Shown piece after piece: positions 1-11,329 of a stretch of 64,000 nt of DNA. The notes beneath the pieces were generated by a model. It did not search any database and had not been told where the DNA came from. It worked only from the letters and a program-made list of their open reading frames with translations. A program made the translations under genes and the position numbers. The DNA lies in the NCBI GenBank assembly GCA_030435675.1, contig CM059621.1:13764001-13828000 (forward strand), written 5' to 3'. Each line of letters opens with the position of its first letter. The first letter of the stretch is position 1. This DNA comes from Steinernema hermaphroditum. Its lineage: Eukaryota; Nematoda; Chromadorea; Rhabditida; Steinernematidae.

Positions 1-1020
1 CTTCTGCGTGGGATGCCATAATTGGTAGGTAACACAACTCAGATGATTCATGGATTGTTTATTTTCGGAACTCTCATATTGGAACCAAAAATATGAAATA
101 GGCCAGCTGAAACTGACGCAAATTGGCATAGATGACTCAGTTTAGACGAGCCAATCAAACCGTACTGACTGTCTGAGTTTAGCCACGTTCATTTCAGTAG
201 AAGGTATGCGAATCATCGCCGTTCAAAGCAATCGGAGTGCACGCTCGCTGGTGTTACAGGCCTTCTGGGAGCCGCGGCGATCATTGCGCTACCGATGATG
301 GCTAAGAACGACCGTTTACTTGGCTCATTTCTGTGAGGTCGAACGGAATACCGTTCATTGGGGACACAAATGAAAGATTCAGAAATTTCACCTCCACCCT
401 CAAACCGAAGGTGACATCTTCATTACGGAGCTGCGTGACTAGCCCAGCCAGTGGACCATGGAGCATACCCTCCGAACTGTATTAGACACAAATAAAATGC
501 ACGTCTGCTATGCGATCCATTGGTCACAAGAGAAACGTACATATTTCTGGCTGTGATAATTGCAGTTTCAAGTCCGTGTCGATTGATCGATTGCCACCAA
601 CATGAATGAAAAGGCTAAAAATTGATATCGGAATAAACTTGTTATGGGGCAATGATAAACAAAGAACTTTCTGGCAGTGATAATCACAGTTTCAAATTCG
701 TAAAATTCCAAAAATACATAGGCCAACCAAACAGAGATCGCTGAAGTATTCCCCTGGCGACGGCACGCGTCGAATTTCGGCAATATAAATAGTACACCCG
801 TTCGTGGAAATGCCGTCATCGATCTTTCGGTCGAACACGGGATCTCGACGGCGCCCGTCTGGTCGCCAAGCAGTATTTCGAGTATTTTATTTGCAATCTC
901 ATAAGTTTCCACAAAGTTGCACCCAGGTATAACCACCAATCAAGTATGTAGGATCATCTTTTCTTCATGCTTCACTCCTTCACTCCGCTCTCCTTTATTG
1001 GAAACGAAACCGCAATTTGT
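1..1020. other. Non-coding stretch with one retroposon fragment
   Basis: No coding frame is convincing. The only recognisable item is the R1 retroposon fragment listed at 248-380. The rest is AT-leaning single-copy-looking sequence. Confidence 0.5.
248..380 (-). repeat. R1 retroposon, head-only fragment
   Basis: This segment matches the 5' (head) part of the R1 family, whose full copies are at 19717-20546, 40000-40527 and 50055-50571. Shared blocks include a CAGGCCTTCTGGGAGCC-like stretch, an AGAACGACCG stretch and the terminal ACAAATGAAAGA. It is strongly diverged. Only the head is present and the tail half is missing, which is opposite to the usual 5' truncation of retroposons. Confidence 0.6.
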
Positions 1021-1021
1021 A

Positions 1022-1207
1022 ATGCAAACAGCGGACGAAATATTGCTCTGCGTCACCGCGAACAATCGACCTCCTACGCCGCCGGAATGCGTAGAATTAA
1101 GCGAAGAAGACGGAGTGGGAGGACACGCATCTCTAACTAAACGGCCTTTGGGATTAGGTCAGCACCTCACGTCACTTCGTGACGATTTCCGCCCAACTCT
1201 AATTTGA
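1022..1207 (+). CDS. Candidate coding exon, unknown protein C-terminus
   Basis: An ATG-initiated frame of 61 codons ends in TGA. The peptide begins MQTADEILLC and ends DDFRPTLI. It has a proline-rich patch (RPPTPPEC) followed by an acidic patch and looks like real protein rather than random translation. A possible 3' splice site (AAACAG before CGGACG, about 1033) would make it a terminal exon instead of a complete small gene. I do not recognise the family. No partner exon was found upstream on this strand in the window. It could also be chance. Confidence 0.3.
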   Translation: MQTADEILLCVTANNRPPTPPECVELSEEDGVGGHASLTKRPLGLGQHLTSLRDDFRPTLI

Positions 1208-2640
1208 GTTAATAAGCCACGCGCGAAAGATGACGTCGACAGGAATGACGAAAACACAGCAACAAGTAGTGTTTTTTTGTTTGTTTGGTTCTCGGAACGT
1301 CGAGAGAGAATAATAAAAAGTGGCGCGCGATTGGAAAGGACTGGAGGCATTCGAGAGAATGGGGAAAATAAGTAATTAAGCCCGTGTTGTCCCAAAAGAG
1401 CGAATCGTGGAATGAGTGCTGTTTCCAAGAAGCACCATGGGATAGAGAATGCTGAGCGACAACAATAAATAAGCTATGAGTAGAGAGAATGTACTAGAAA
1501 CATGTACGGAGAATGATCGAGCTGAGAAACAATGGCCAGAGGTTTATCTTGTTCCAGGCAAAAATTACAGTTCTGTTAAATGTGAACCTAAAAATAGTTT
1601 ACAATTTCTTACAAACTCTATTGTGAACCCAAAGTAACTATAGCGGCAGTATAAAACGGAAAAAGAAACCATAACTTGAATGAGTATAACTGTAAAGATA
1701 AACCAAACCTAGAAAGGCGATGCGGAACTCAAAAATGGCCAAGACTTGTTAAAGGAAAGGGACATTCGTCATTTTGGGGAAAAGAGAGCGATGGAGGCCA
1801 ATAAAAATTATAGTTCTATTCAATGTGCAATTAAAAAATAGCTTAATTTTATGTAATTTTATCGTGAACCCAAAGCAACTATAGCGACTGAAGAAAAAAG
1901 AAACGATAATTTGAATGAGCATAGTAAATACCATATTATCGAAATTAAAACTAGCTAGCGATTCTGACGCAAAAGTCTAAAAATTCAATTGTTGGGATAA
2001 ACAGGAATAATCAGCCGCTTCTCAAAAATCGGAATTGCCGAAAGACTGTAGGGGTGGAAGACGGCTTCCCATTGTGCCATCATTTTCTAACGCACTCCTT
2101 TCATTAAACAAAAGTTTAACACCCCACAACCGTCTAGACAGTTTTCGAACGCTCTAGAACATTCGAGCAGTGAACGTTGTCGCTTGCCGCTTTGGGGTTC
2201 AGAATACGATATGGTCGCACGGAGCAACGGCGAGTTTACAAACTTTAGTCCACAAATTCATAGCTTAGTAGAGCATTTTTAAGCCCAACATCTGCATTAA
2301 ATATGACCTCCTATGTTGCCGACCGATGCGCCAGTTCCAAAAATAATTCTAATTGTGTCAACGGTAGTCCAAGTCATCTCATGGTCATGAGGTTTCTGGG
2401 TATAAAGCTACGCTAGGATCAAAAATGTGCCATGGAAGGGATGGGTAAAACGACTATAAACGAAAACCTAGAAAAACCAAAGATCGCGCCTTGGATTGTC
2501 ATGACCAAAAATGTGCCAACGGGCGCATCAAACTGTTTATGATGTAAAACAAAGAAGTGGTGAGTTTCTCTGAAAAGGATTCTTAAAGAGTCTCCCAAAA
2601 ATTAATTCTGCCTGTATTAAAGGTATAGATTTGGGTGAAA
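1208..2640. other. Gene-free stretch with a diverged duplication
   Basis: There is no supported gene. It includes the two-copy duplication at 1558-1935 and several CAAAAAT motifs (near 1559, 1731, 2027, 2338, 2421, 2506 and 2597). Confidence 0.5.
1558..1935 (+). repeat. Diverged direct duplication, ~145 bp unit, period ~242 bp
   Basis: The segments 1558-1704 and 1800-1935 align as direct copies. Both contain AAATTAYAGTTCTRTT, then GTGAACCCAAAG, AACTATAGCG, AAAGAAAC and TTTGAATGAG (or CTTGAATGAG). The copies differ by many substitutions and small indels, so the duplication is old. Confidence 0.7.
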
Positions 2641-3300
2641 ATTCATTTGAGGCACACTCAACAATCAATGCAAACGCCCAAACAGCGGAACAACGCGCAA
2701 AGAAATGAAATTAACCCAAACGAAATCATCGGATTACCGCACGTCCTCCACTCAAATCGATCAGCAGCATGTCCACTCAATGGGCGCCGTTCGCGCCAAC
2801 CCATCACATCAATCACAGTCAGAGCGTTCGGGCGCGAAGACGGGGCTGTCCAGCAGTGGCCGCCGCCGGCGGCTACCGGCCACTGGCCAGCTGGCACAAC
2901 CCCTCTTCTCCGCCGCTTCTTTGGGCGGTTGGAAAATTTGTTTACGGCAATCGTCCGCCGTCCCATGACTCAGAGTCCCTCGCGCAATCTCTGTTTATCG
3001 TCGGCGTTCAAATTTCGACTCTTCGCCAGACGCTGCCGCTCATAAACAAAACGTTTGCTGTGGGAACCGAACCGAAAATTCGAACACACAGAGGGTGTAA
3101 AGTTCAAAATCCATACCAGAAGTGTCCACCAAGTGGAACCGTATCAATTCGTCTATTTTGCGCTATAACCGAAAGGAACAACACTCAACGCCCTTTAACT
3201 GATCTCCGTCTTAGCGATCTGTTAGAGTGCAGAACGAACGAAAACAGTGGGTCAAAAAACAAGAGACTTTGGGTTGGCGAGATGTGGGTGGATGCGTGAC
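2640..3300. other. GC-rich island, no consistent reading frame
   Basis: Local GC is clearly higher than the surroundings and several overlapping open frames exist, but none has consistent third-position GC or plausible splice sites. Short motifs resembling forkhead sites occur (TTGTTTAC near 2938, CTGTTTATCG near 2991, CATAAACAAAACG near 3041). A cis-regulatory island fits better than an exon. This is inference. Confidence 0.35.
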
Positions 3301-3653
3301 TTTTGACGTCATTTGCCATTTAGGTGTCGAGCTGTATAGTAAATAAATATAAGGACGAAGGGTGAACAAAGATCAGCTTTCTTGAAACAGTACTCGAAAG
3401 GGGGGAAGGAAAAGAAGACCACGATGAATAAATGGTAGTTCAGTAATCGGACAATTCAGAAAGAAGGCAATAATGTATGATTTTTTATGTAGAGGACCCT
3501 TCCAAGCTTTCTTCTAGTGTCTGATCAACTGCAGAACGACCGTTAACCCAAAAGCAACTGGAACAAAGTGCTCAATCGTTTTGAACCTGCCGATCTTGTA
3601 GACATAGACATAGACTTATCAATTCAAATTCTGGGACTACTACCGCGTGGCCA

Positions 3654-3993
3654 AAAATATCAGCGCTTGATGTGCCTAGAACAACGGAACAAACACTAAA
3701 TGTTGACGTCCGAATTTGAAATTCCTGATAGTGTTTTTCTGCACATTGCTCCCCGCTGCACCATTCCATATGCAAAAATAAATAAATCCAGTGAAAACTA
3801 ATTGACATATTTGAAGAGGTTGTTCTGAAATGTTCCAAAAATTGTATTTTTACGCCGAATTCAGTTCTGTGAAGAATAATTGCGAAAATATCAGCGCTTG
3901 ATGTGCCTAGAACAACGGAACAAACACTAAATGTTTTTACGCCGAATTCAGTTCTGTGAAGAATAATTGCAAAAATATCAGCGCTTGATGTGC
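3654..3993 (+). repeat. Mosaic local duplication (87 bp tandem plus displaced 50 bp copy)
   Basis: An 87 bp unit starting TTTTTACGCCGAATTC is repeated at 3847-3933 and 3934-3993 (second copy partial). The 50 bp stretch AAAATATCAGCGCTTG...CTAAATGTT inside it also occurs at 3654-3703. Copies are near-identical, so this is a recent rearrangement, possibly by template switching. Confidence 0.85.
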
Positions 3994-4329
3994 ATTTTTC
4001 GTTATATAGTACTACACCAATGAATCGGAAGCTTTGTCAAGGAAAAAGAAGGAAAATTGTGTAAAAAGCTATCATGTAAAACCGCAGTGTCTGTATGTTC
4101 AAAACTACAGCAAAAATTCTTCGATTACGTGTTATACTCCTTCTTGGTGCTGTAGTAAACAGAAATCGACGTAAACTGCAATTAGGGGTTCTCGTGCCAG
4201 TGGATCCCGCGCACTCGTAAAACAGCTGGTTGCGAACATAAAATTTTCAGCCGACACGATCGCGGAGTAAAACAAAAAAAAAACTTAATAAAATAGCACA
4301 AACTTTTGCAAAGGGGGGTCCGAAGTCCT

Positions 4330-4741
4330 CGTCTAAGTCAATAGTGATGCCAACTGGCGCGATGACGCGCTGTAAACTGCGCGCCCCCTTTCGTCGCCGT
4401 AAGACCCGACGGGGGAGCGAGTCGCCCCCTCCATGACGAGGTCACATCGTTCTATTTTTAGCAACATGTACGGGAAAATACTCGCAGTGTTCTGTCACGA
4501 TCCGCAAAAACGGGAGGTAGAACCAGTTGGATGTGTTGGGCAGTGGGCAAGAGTGCGCGCGTATTTGCATAGAACCCTCCGTGCTGTCTGCTCGCCGTCG
4601 ATTCTCAGCACTAAGCAAGCTAAGCTCGCGACCAGATCGTTAGTATCGATCGTCGATGCACGCCGACACGCGGAGGGAGGGGGCGATGTCGAAATGGCGG
4701 CCCGGAGCCACGATGACGAATTAGGGGCGGGCGGAGTGGAG
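4330..4741. other. GC-rich island with a doubtful open frame
   Basis: High GC, with an open + frame at 4433-4750 whose translation ends MAARSHDDELGAGGVERL. Splice sites are not clear and no family is recognised. It may be a regulatory island or an unspliced exon fragment. Confidence 0.25.
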
Positions 4742-5090
4742 CGGCTGTGATTTTGGAAACTCCTCACAAAAATTGGAAATAGAGTAAGATTTTTAATGGA
4801 AACCTACATGCAAGGCCTAACGCTGTGCATGCAAGTATACACTATAAACGTTCTTCGACTGTTTTTCAACCATAGTTTTCGTTACAAGTTGATTCGGTCA
4901 AATTTGAAAATGAGGAATTTTGGCTGTGGTTTTGGAAACTCCTTACAAAAACTGGAAATAAAGTAAGATTATTGATGGAAAAGTACACGTAAAACAAATA
5001 TACGCGAAAAAATATACTATACTACATGTGTAAGCTAACTTTTTCGTTACAAATTAACTCGGTCGCACTCAAAATGAGGAACCATCCAAA
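4742..5090 (+). repeat. Two-copy tandem repeat, ~180 bp period
   Basis: GGCTGTGRTTTTGGAAACTC starts copies at 4742 and 4922. Both continue through CACAAAAA-type and GGAAATARAGTAAGAT stretches to a TTTTCGTTACAA block and AAAATGAGGAA. Moderately diverged. Confidence 0.75.
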
Positions 5091-5094
5091 TGAT

Positions 5095-6350
5095 AAGGCC
5101 CTTGCTTTACCTTTTACTTCTCAGTGGAGAAACTATATCCCTTTCACGAAGCTCACGATTGACCGAATCTCACAAATAATGACTGGGTGCAATTTCATGA
5201 CATCAATGACTGTTAAAAAATTTGCCAAATATAGCCGAGTTAATTTCGAATACAAGTCGTACGTTCAGTCAGCGTGCGTGTGACCCTCGTGTAGAGATTT
5301 ACAATAAATGCCGCGTCCGCAGCTCAATGTAATTTGGATTTCTCGACGGACATCAACTCTTCCCAAAAATGATTTGTCCTCAGCACACATCTTGCGAGTC
5401 GTTTTGCTCCGATACGCAAATCACCGGCTCCTATCAAGCATCTAGTTGAACCTGGTTCCAGATCAATTTTTGCTTTTATCCCCATGAATAATACATTTTA
5501 TTGTTTCTATCATAAATCAGTCTTTTTTAATGTTTTAGCTGCTCAAAAATTAAGTATTTGTCATTGAAATAGCCTCCTGTGACTTTGCTAAAAATGTTTC
5601 CTGCTAGGACCGAAAGAATGGGACTCAAAGAGCAAAGAAAAGAGCAAAAATAGCCGCATCGATATTTCGAAATGACGAACAGAAAGATAAGAACTTTATT
5701 TCGAAAAAGAAAGACAACAAATATTAAAAAAAAGAAAAAAAAAGAAAAGAAAAAAAAAAAGACAACAAATATCGCGGTATTACGTAACACTATTTACTCA
5801 TAAATAGGCGTACGAAGACCAAATATGGCGGAACTCTGTTGGGAACCCAGAATACGAGATTTATGAAAAACGATGACGTCGACGTTCATTGCAAACGATG
5901 ATCAGAAGCGGCAAAGGGACACATTTAATAGTGCAAAAAATAGCTCTAAAATTGCACGTAGCACAACAAATGCATTAAGTCCCTCGTGCTCCGACCACAT
6001 TGGGCGTCCACAAAAGTAATGCATGACTATGATAAGTGGTAAAGTCCTTCGTGCACAGATTGCTAAGAAAGAGACAAAAATAATGCTTGGTGAGTTTTGG
6101 CTTCAATGCAAATAACAACACATTCGGAATTTATGAAAAGAAGAAAACAAAAACAAAACAAACCATGTCAGTTCAGTGACATTACGCAAACCGCAGAACT
6201 CATATTGAAGTGCATAATGGTTAAAATGAATGATGTGACTAGCGCTATTCTAGCCTTCCAGATCTTGATTTTTCTGCGCAAGGAGCTAAGTAAGTACTGG
6301 GCATCTAATAAAAACTCAAATGTGTCTCAAATAAAACTGCCTCTTTAGTC
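5095..6350. other. Gene-free stretch
   Basis: No supported gene. It contains the A-rich insertion with flanking direct repeats at 5710-5772 and scattered CAAAAAT motifs. Confidence 0.45.
5710..5772. repeat. A-rich insert flanked by 15 bp direct repeats
   Basis: AAAGACAACAAATAT occurs at 5710-5724 and again at 5758-5772, enclosing 33 bp made almost only of A with a few G. This is the footprint expected of target-primed reverse transcription that copied little beyond a poly(A) tail. A simple 48 bp tandem duplication followed by A-tract growth is an alternative. Confidence 0.55.
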
Positions 6351-6354
6351 TTCA

Positions 6355-6475
6355 CTTTAGACATCGTTTGGCAATGAGACTGGTCGTCTCTAGACCGTTC
6401 GGCGCAAGTGAATACGACGAACCTCTCCTTCCACTCATCTAAAGGTGCCCTTTATTATTCTGGCACACGCTATAG
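6355..6475 (+). repeat. Left arm of a ~3.4 kb inverted-repeat pair
   Basis: This segment aligns to the reverse complement of about 9640-9755. Shared stretches include ACTGGTCGT, CCGTTCGGCGCAA, TGAATACGAC and CTAAAGGTGC, over roughly 110 bp. It could be one end of a large DNA transposon or one of two independently inserted, oppositely oriented short elements. Confidence 0.65.
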
Positions 6476-6823
6476 ACTCTTAATGTACGACTCGACCGAT
6501 CGCTGGGAACGCAAAATCGAAATAAAATTGAATTAAACAATCGGAAGTCTTTATCCTAAGTCAAAAAAGTGGAGGTTCTGAAAGTAAAAGGGGCTTAGGT
6601 TACAGACTTCAGAGCTGCCTTCACACACGCCATCGCCCAAAAATGAAAACTTTTCTGTCAGCATGTGAGAAGTGAGTGTGAACTCCTTGTCTGTAAATCA
6701 ACACGAAAAGCCAGAAAGTACTTCAGCGGAGCAAAATACAAAATGAGAAAACAAGAACCATTTAGAAGAATGTCCGAAAAGTATTCACTGTTTTGAAATG
6801 CCAGGCGCCGCGACTCATAAATA

Positions 6824-7030
6824 ATGGCCACAGAAAGAACGCACAACTCGATGATCTCTGCAACGAGCGACAACAACTGCCCGAAGGACCTTGGTCCGGA
6901 AACGAGTCCATCCGGTCACCACGGCAATCGAGTCAAGAAACCGCTCTTGATCCACTGCCTGGCGACCAAACAGATCAACTTCAACGCGGAGAACAAACGG
7001 GTTTCGATTTCGAATGCGCTCTGTTTATGC
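6824..7030 (+). CDS. Candidate first coding exon, unknown protein
   Basis: The frame begins ATGGCCACAGAAAG (MATERTHNSM) and runs 69 codons to a strong 5' splice site (TTATGCG before GTGAGC). It has higher third-position GC than the competing overlapping frame, which is why this frame was chosen. A possible trans-splice or 3' splice site (ATGCCAG, near 6804) lies upstream. The peptide is polar at first and then has a KPLLIHCLATKQINF segment. No family is recognised. Later exons were not located. The GC-rich sequence continues to about 7330 without a convincing frame and contains a perfect AGCGCCC-GT-GGGCGCT hairpin near 7025-7040. Confidence 0.35.
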
Positions 7031-7764
7031 GGTGAGCGCCCGTGGGCGCTGTTAAGAGGGATGTTCATTGACGGGCGGCCGTAAACGGAAGAGATGCGAA
7101 GGTGGCGGTGGGGGAATAATTGAATTTTAAGCGATAGAGGAGCTCGTGAGACGTTCACCGGAATTCGGACGCTTTTTGGCGGTGACGTCGACGGAGTCCC
7201 GCGGAGAATCGCGGAAGCGCCGCTCGAAAGAGGATTAGCAATTGGACCGAAATTTGCACGATCTCTGCGCGACTGGTTTGTTGAGGGTGGCGACGTGACC
7301 AAAGTTCGAAAACTAAGAAGCGAGACGAAGAGGTCCGAGAAGATCATTTCAATTTGACGTGAATGGGTTGAGACATCTGGACATTTTGGGTCACATGTCA
7401 CAACCGAGCGAAAAAAAAAACCCAAAAATGAAGGAAACGTTTGTAGAGAACGGTCTCTGAACTAATGCATCTTTGAGGAAGAAGTACCGTAGTATATGAT
7501 ATAAAACACACGACTTTTCGGCACAAAAATAAATTGCGGTGAGGGGGCCAAAGCGAAATGCTATAGAGAAACGCTGCTGACCTCATGTACGGTGCAAACA
7601 AATATCCTTAGGTTGGCTTATAAATGTCGGCGTTATGTCTATTATATACTTCCTGGAAAGAAAATGGACGGCGATTTGAGCACATGACACCAAAAATGCA
7701 AAGAGTTTTGTAAAAATAAAATAATACCATAGAACAATCCAGTAAATCATTTCGTTACTTGCGT

Positions 7765-8100
7765 AACATAATGTATAGGAGTGTCCTGAGTGTTAACTCT
7801 CAGATTAGGAAAGCATCAGCAGTTGTGTCATCTATGACATAATGTACCGATTACGTACATTAATTAAGTACAGGTATGGCCGACTGTGGCCCAAAAATTA
7901 TTTCAGATTTCAGGTAAGTGAGTATCTTGCGTCATTGGCAGAAATTATGCGAGTCCTGAGTGAGATTAGGCAAGGATTAGCAGTAGTTCTATACCAGCTG
8001 TGACATAATGTGCCGATTATGCACAGGTATGATAGCAAGCATTGCAAAAATGATTGTCAAGTAATTGAGTATCTTATAACATTTAGCGAAAATTATACGA
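7765..8100 (+). repeat. Degenerate direct duplication, ~190 bp period
   Basis: Two rounds of GTCCTGAGTG, GATTAGG, GCATYAGCAG-like, TGACATAATGTRCCGATTA, ACAGGTATG, GAGTATCTT and a GAAATTATGCGA-like ending are seen, first from about 7765 and again from about 7945. Strongly diverged. Confidence 0.6.
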
Positions 8101-8529
8101 TATTTAATCGGACGACGTTTGCTATGAAATCGGCTACAAGAGACATCCTCTGTTTTGTTTATTATTTGATGTCAGACAAGGCGAAATGCCTCTGATCCAG
8201 GAAAGAAGGTCTTAAAGACGCTCGATATTCACGCAGTACAATTCATCTTGAGTTCAATTGAATTGAAAATGCGATATGTTCCCTGTCTACGGCAAACAGT
8301 AAACGATTATTCAATAAGATCCTTTGAATGGAGAGTATTTAAAAGTGTTTGGTCTAAGAAGAGAGAAAAACAGACGGCCAAAAATGAATAATGTTTAAAT
8401 CTGTTCTGTATATTACAGAGAAATACAACTGTCGACAACAAAATAAAGATATGATACAATAGGAACAAACATGATCAAAATCAAAAATGAAAATCAGCCA
8501 CTTGAAGCCGAACGAACCGAGACGTTCCA

Positions 8530-8860
8530 AACTACTCCAAACGACTGAACCCATTGAGTAAAGTGGCAAACAACCGAAAGTGTTCCGGTTACGTGACCGC
8601 ACACTCATTTTCCACTGGGGAATTCAGCAAACGACAGCTGAAGGCAAGACGAAGAGAAAAAGGGTTGCGAATGCATTTCGAATGGCAGACGCCGCGCGTC
8701 TTTTATGTCATTCCACGCGAGTGGACCTCTTCTTCGCATCATATCGGAAGTCGTCCATCTGTCTAATCCGCCATCCTATCCGGTCTGAACGCAGATCAAC
8801 CGCCTTCGCCTCACACAGACAAGCGAAATGGACCGAAAACGCGATGATGCGTTGAAATCA
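8530..8860. other. GC-rich island with competing open frames
   Basis: Two + frames are open together (to 8766 and to 8855). One follows a possible 3' splice site (GGGGAATTCAG near 8626). Neither gives a recognisable peptide, so a coding exon is possible but the frame cannot be chosen. Confidence 0.25.
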
Positions 8861-9639
8861 GACACATACTACATAGAAGAGACTGGAGCGATGTCTGTTC
8901 TACGGCTTATTCTTACGGAAAATGTAGTTTTGAGCGTGTGGGTGAAGGGGATGAATCACGGATTATAGAGTGCAAGTCAGATCTTAAATGGATTGTATGC
9001 GCTCGAAGGCAGATTACACGCTAGAATGATTAATCCGAAAAAAAGTGCGCAGGGAACTGAAACGCTCGTGTTCGGCCAAAGATTGGTGGGTACACTTAAG
9101 TGGATTAAAACCGTCGAAGAAAAAGGACAAAATGAGGAAGGTAAGAAAGAAAGGAAGTTCTCCTTTCTGGTAATAAACAAGGAGAATTATGTGAATTTTT
9201 GCAAAAATGTAAAATTGAAAGCGATTTTGTTGCAATACAAGTGAATTGATCTAAGAGTTTCTAAGAGTTCTGTATCGTATGAGCAGATGTGAGTCCTTTC
9301 TACAGAACTACAATAGAATTATAGTCAGATGAACTCAGTGATGGTTGATCAAAGATAACAGAAAAATTGTACGGTTCTAATGGAAGAGATGCCCTAGAAT
9401 TTGGATAGCGTTTTGGATGTCTTCGTGATATCCGGAGAAAGCGGAAGTCAAACGGAAGCCCCATAAAATAAGTAATAAAAATGGAGTGAATAATACGAGT
9501 GTTTTCTGCCCGGATTGAAAGAAGATCTCAAAGATTAGGTATGCTCTTGAGAGAGAGGACTATCACCAAATAACAGATCAAGAAGGCGAGTGCGGATAAT
9601 CACCGGTCTTGATTCGACTGATTCGGCATTTGATCATTC

Positions 9640-9755
9640 GAGGAGCGAATTAAAGAAGTGCACCTTTAGTTGACTGAAAGAAGAAGTTGGTCGTATTCAT
9701 TTGCGCCGAACGGTTTACGAACGACCAGTTTTCCTGCCCAATGGTGTCTATATCC
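9640..9755 (-). repeat. Right arm of a ~3.4 kb inverted-repeat pair
   Basis: Inverted partner of 6355-6475. It contains TGCGCCGAACGG and ACGAACGACCAGT, the reverse complements of left-arm blocks. No obvious target-site duplication was found outside either arm. Confidence 0.65.
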
Positions 9756-9759
9756 CTCC

Positions 9760-10770
9760 CTTCTCCCCAAATGTCGCCATTTTCAATAATCACTTTTTTA
9801 TGTATGCAACCTTTTCAGAGAAGGGAAGCTGCGTTTATGGAACAACAGAAGCCCGGTACATGATAGTCGGAATGAGTCATAACGCCACAACTGTGTGGTA
9901 TGGGTGCTACGCCAGTCGGGGATTTTCAATGTGCACGTAGTTGCTGTATGCAGTCTGACACCACAAAAATTTAGATGGTTCAGTGGAATCGATGGAAAAG
10001 GCATACGACAAACATTGAAAGAGGAAATAAAGGGCGGCATTTGAAGCTATGAGAGATTGTTGAACTTTCTTCATATACAGTGTATACCTTGCATCCTGCG
10101 GCAAACTCTGAACCCTGAAGCAGACTTGGCAGTCCAAAAATCAGCAAAAACTGTATAAATTACTCAGTTCTTACTTAATAATGTCGAAGAAAAACGACTG
10201 GCGAAAGGTATACTACAGGAAAGTACAAAAATACGACAATCATTTGTTTCTAAAACACACGTAAACAACAAGCGTTTGATTAGATCTTCACAATTTGCAT
10301 AATGCACCGTAGACAAAACAGAGCCCCTATCCGCTGTGCTCAACTCTGAGCTCTCACGTGCACGAGTGACCGATCGAACGTTCGTCAGACGGACAACAGG
10401 ACGTCAGCGTTCTTTGTCCTTTACGGCACAGAGTCGCCACAGCCTGCGGGGTGCAAATCTTATTTATGCAAAGCCGCGCATTCGATTTAATGTTTTTATA
10501 TGCGCTGGCGAGAAAAAATGTGAAATATGGGCGTCGTGAATCGAAACTGTGATTATCGCTGAGATCGACGCGGATTGCAAGGGGCTGAGCGGTGTCGCCG
10601 TCGGATTAGAAGATCCTGTCTGCTGTGCACGGTGTGTGATCTCGGTGCTACGGTGTTCTTTGTAGTCAGCGGGGGATTTCGATGTGCACGTAGTTCATGC
10701 AGTTTGGGGGACATTTGGCACGCTTTTCATGAATCGTGGACAACTGTTGTTGCGATTGTAGACATTTGCA
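9760..10770. other. Gene-free stretch with a GC-rich island
   Basis: No supported gene. About 10330-10720 is GC-rich with AT-rich homeobox-like cores (TTATTTATGC, TTAATGTTTTTATATGC) set in CpG-rich sequence and resembles a regulatory island. A GATTTYRATGTGCACGTAGTT block occurs near 9926 and again near 10677. Confidence 0.4.
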
Positions 10771-11215
10771 GGCAAAAATTTACAAATCAAATAAATGGAG
10801 AGCCTCAAAACAGTGGAAGTGCGATATCGGGAAGGCATATCAGCTTCCTGTTTGCCCTATTTGGAAAAATAATCTTATTTCTCGTATCAACCAATAGCAA
10901 TTGCTTTGAGCTCTATTAGAAAGTGCAAAAATGAAATCGTTTTTTTATTTCTGAAATTTGTCACACATTTATGGAATTGCAGACAACTCTTCTTGCGGAC
11001 CAAATCGGATGAGAAGCAACGATGAAAATGCTGTTGGATAAGCTGTCGCTAATCGAAGTCGGAAGACAAAAATTTTCAAAGTGAATAGAGGAAGAGCCTC
11101 AAAATAGTGGAAGTATATCAGTAGATATCGTGAAGTCTGAGGTTTCTGTCTGCCTCTTTTGGAAAAAACAATCATATTTTTCACTTCAGCCAATAGCAAT
11201 TACTTTGAGCAATTA
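10770..11215 (+). repeat. Diverged direct duplication, ~150 bp unit, period ~295 bp
   Basis: 10770-10918 and 11064-11212 share GAGCCTCAAAA, AGTGGAAGT, TTTGGAAAAA and CCAATAGCAATT followed by CTTTGAGC. An old two-copy duplication. Confidence 0.7.
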
Positions 11216-11257
11216 CAATGATGAACTGTTGACCACCAAAAATAAGCTCCGTACCCC

Positions 11258-11326
11258 ACCATCTTCGGTTCTGTTGCCGTTCCCTGCACCGAAGCCAGAA
11301 GAAAACCGGTGACTCGGGAAGATAAG
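11258..11326 (+). repeat. R1 retroposon, tail-half fragment (diverged)
   Basis: The order CACCGAAGCCAGAAGAAAA, then CGGGAAGATAA follows the tail half of R1, with the ~60 bp between them in full copies shortened here. Strongly diverged. Confidence 0.5.
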
Positions 11327-11329
11327 TTG

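Noticed and set aside
5527..5790. Phe-rich minus frame near 5.5-5.8 kb
   Set aside because: The Phe run is the translation of the poly(A) insert.
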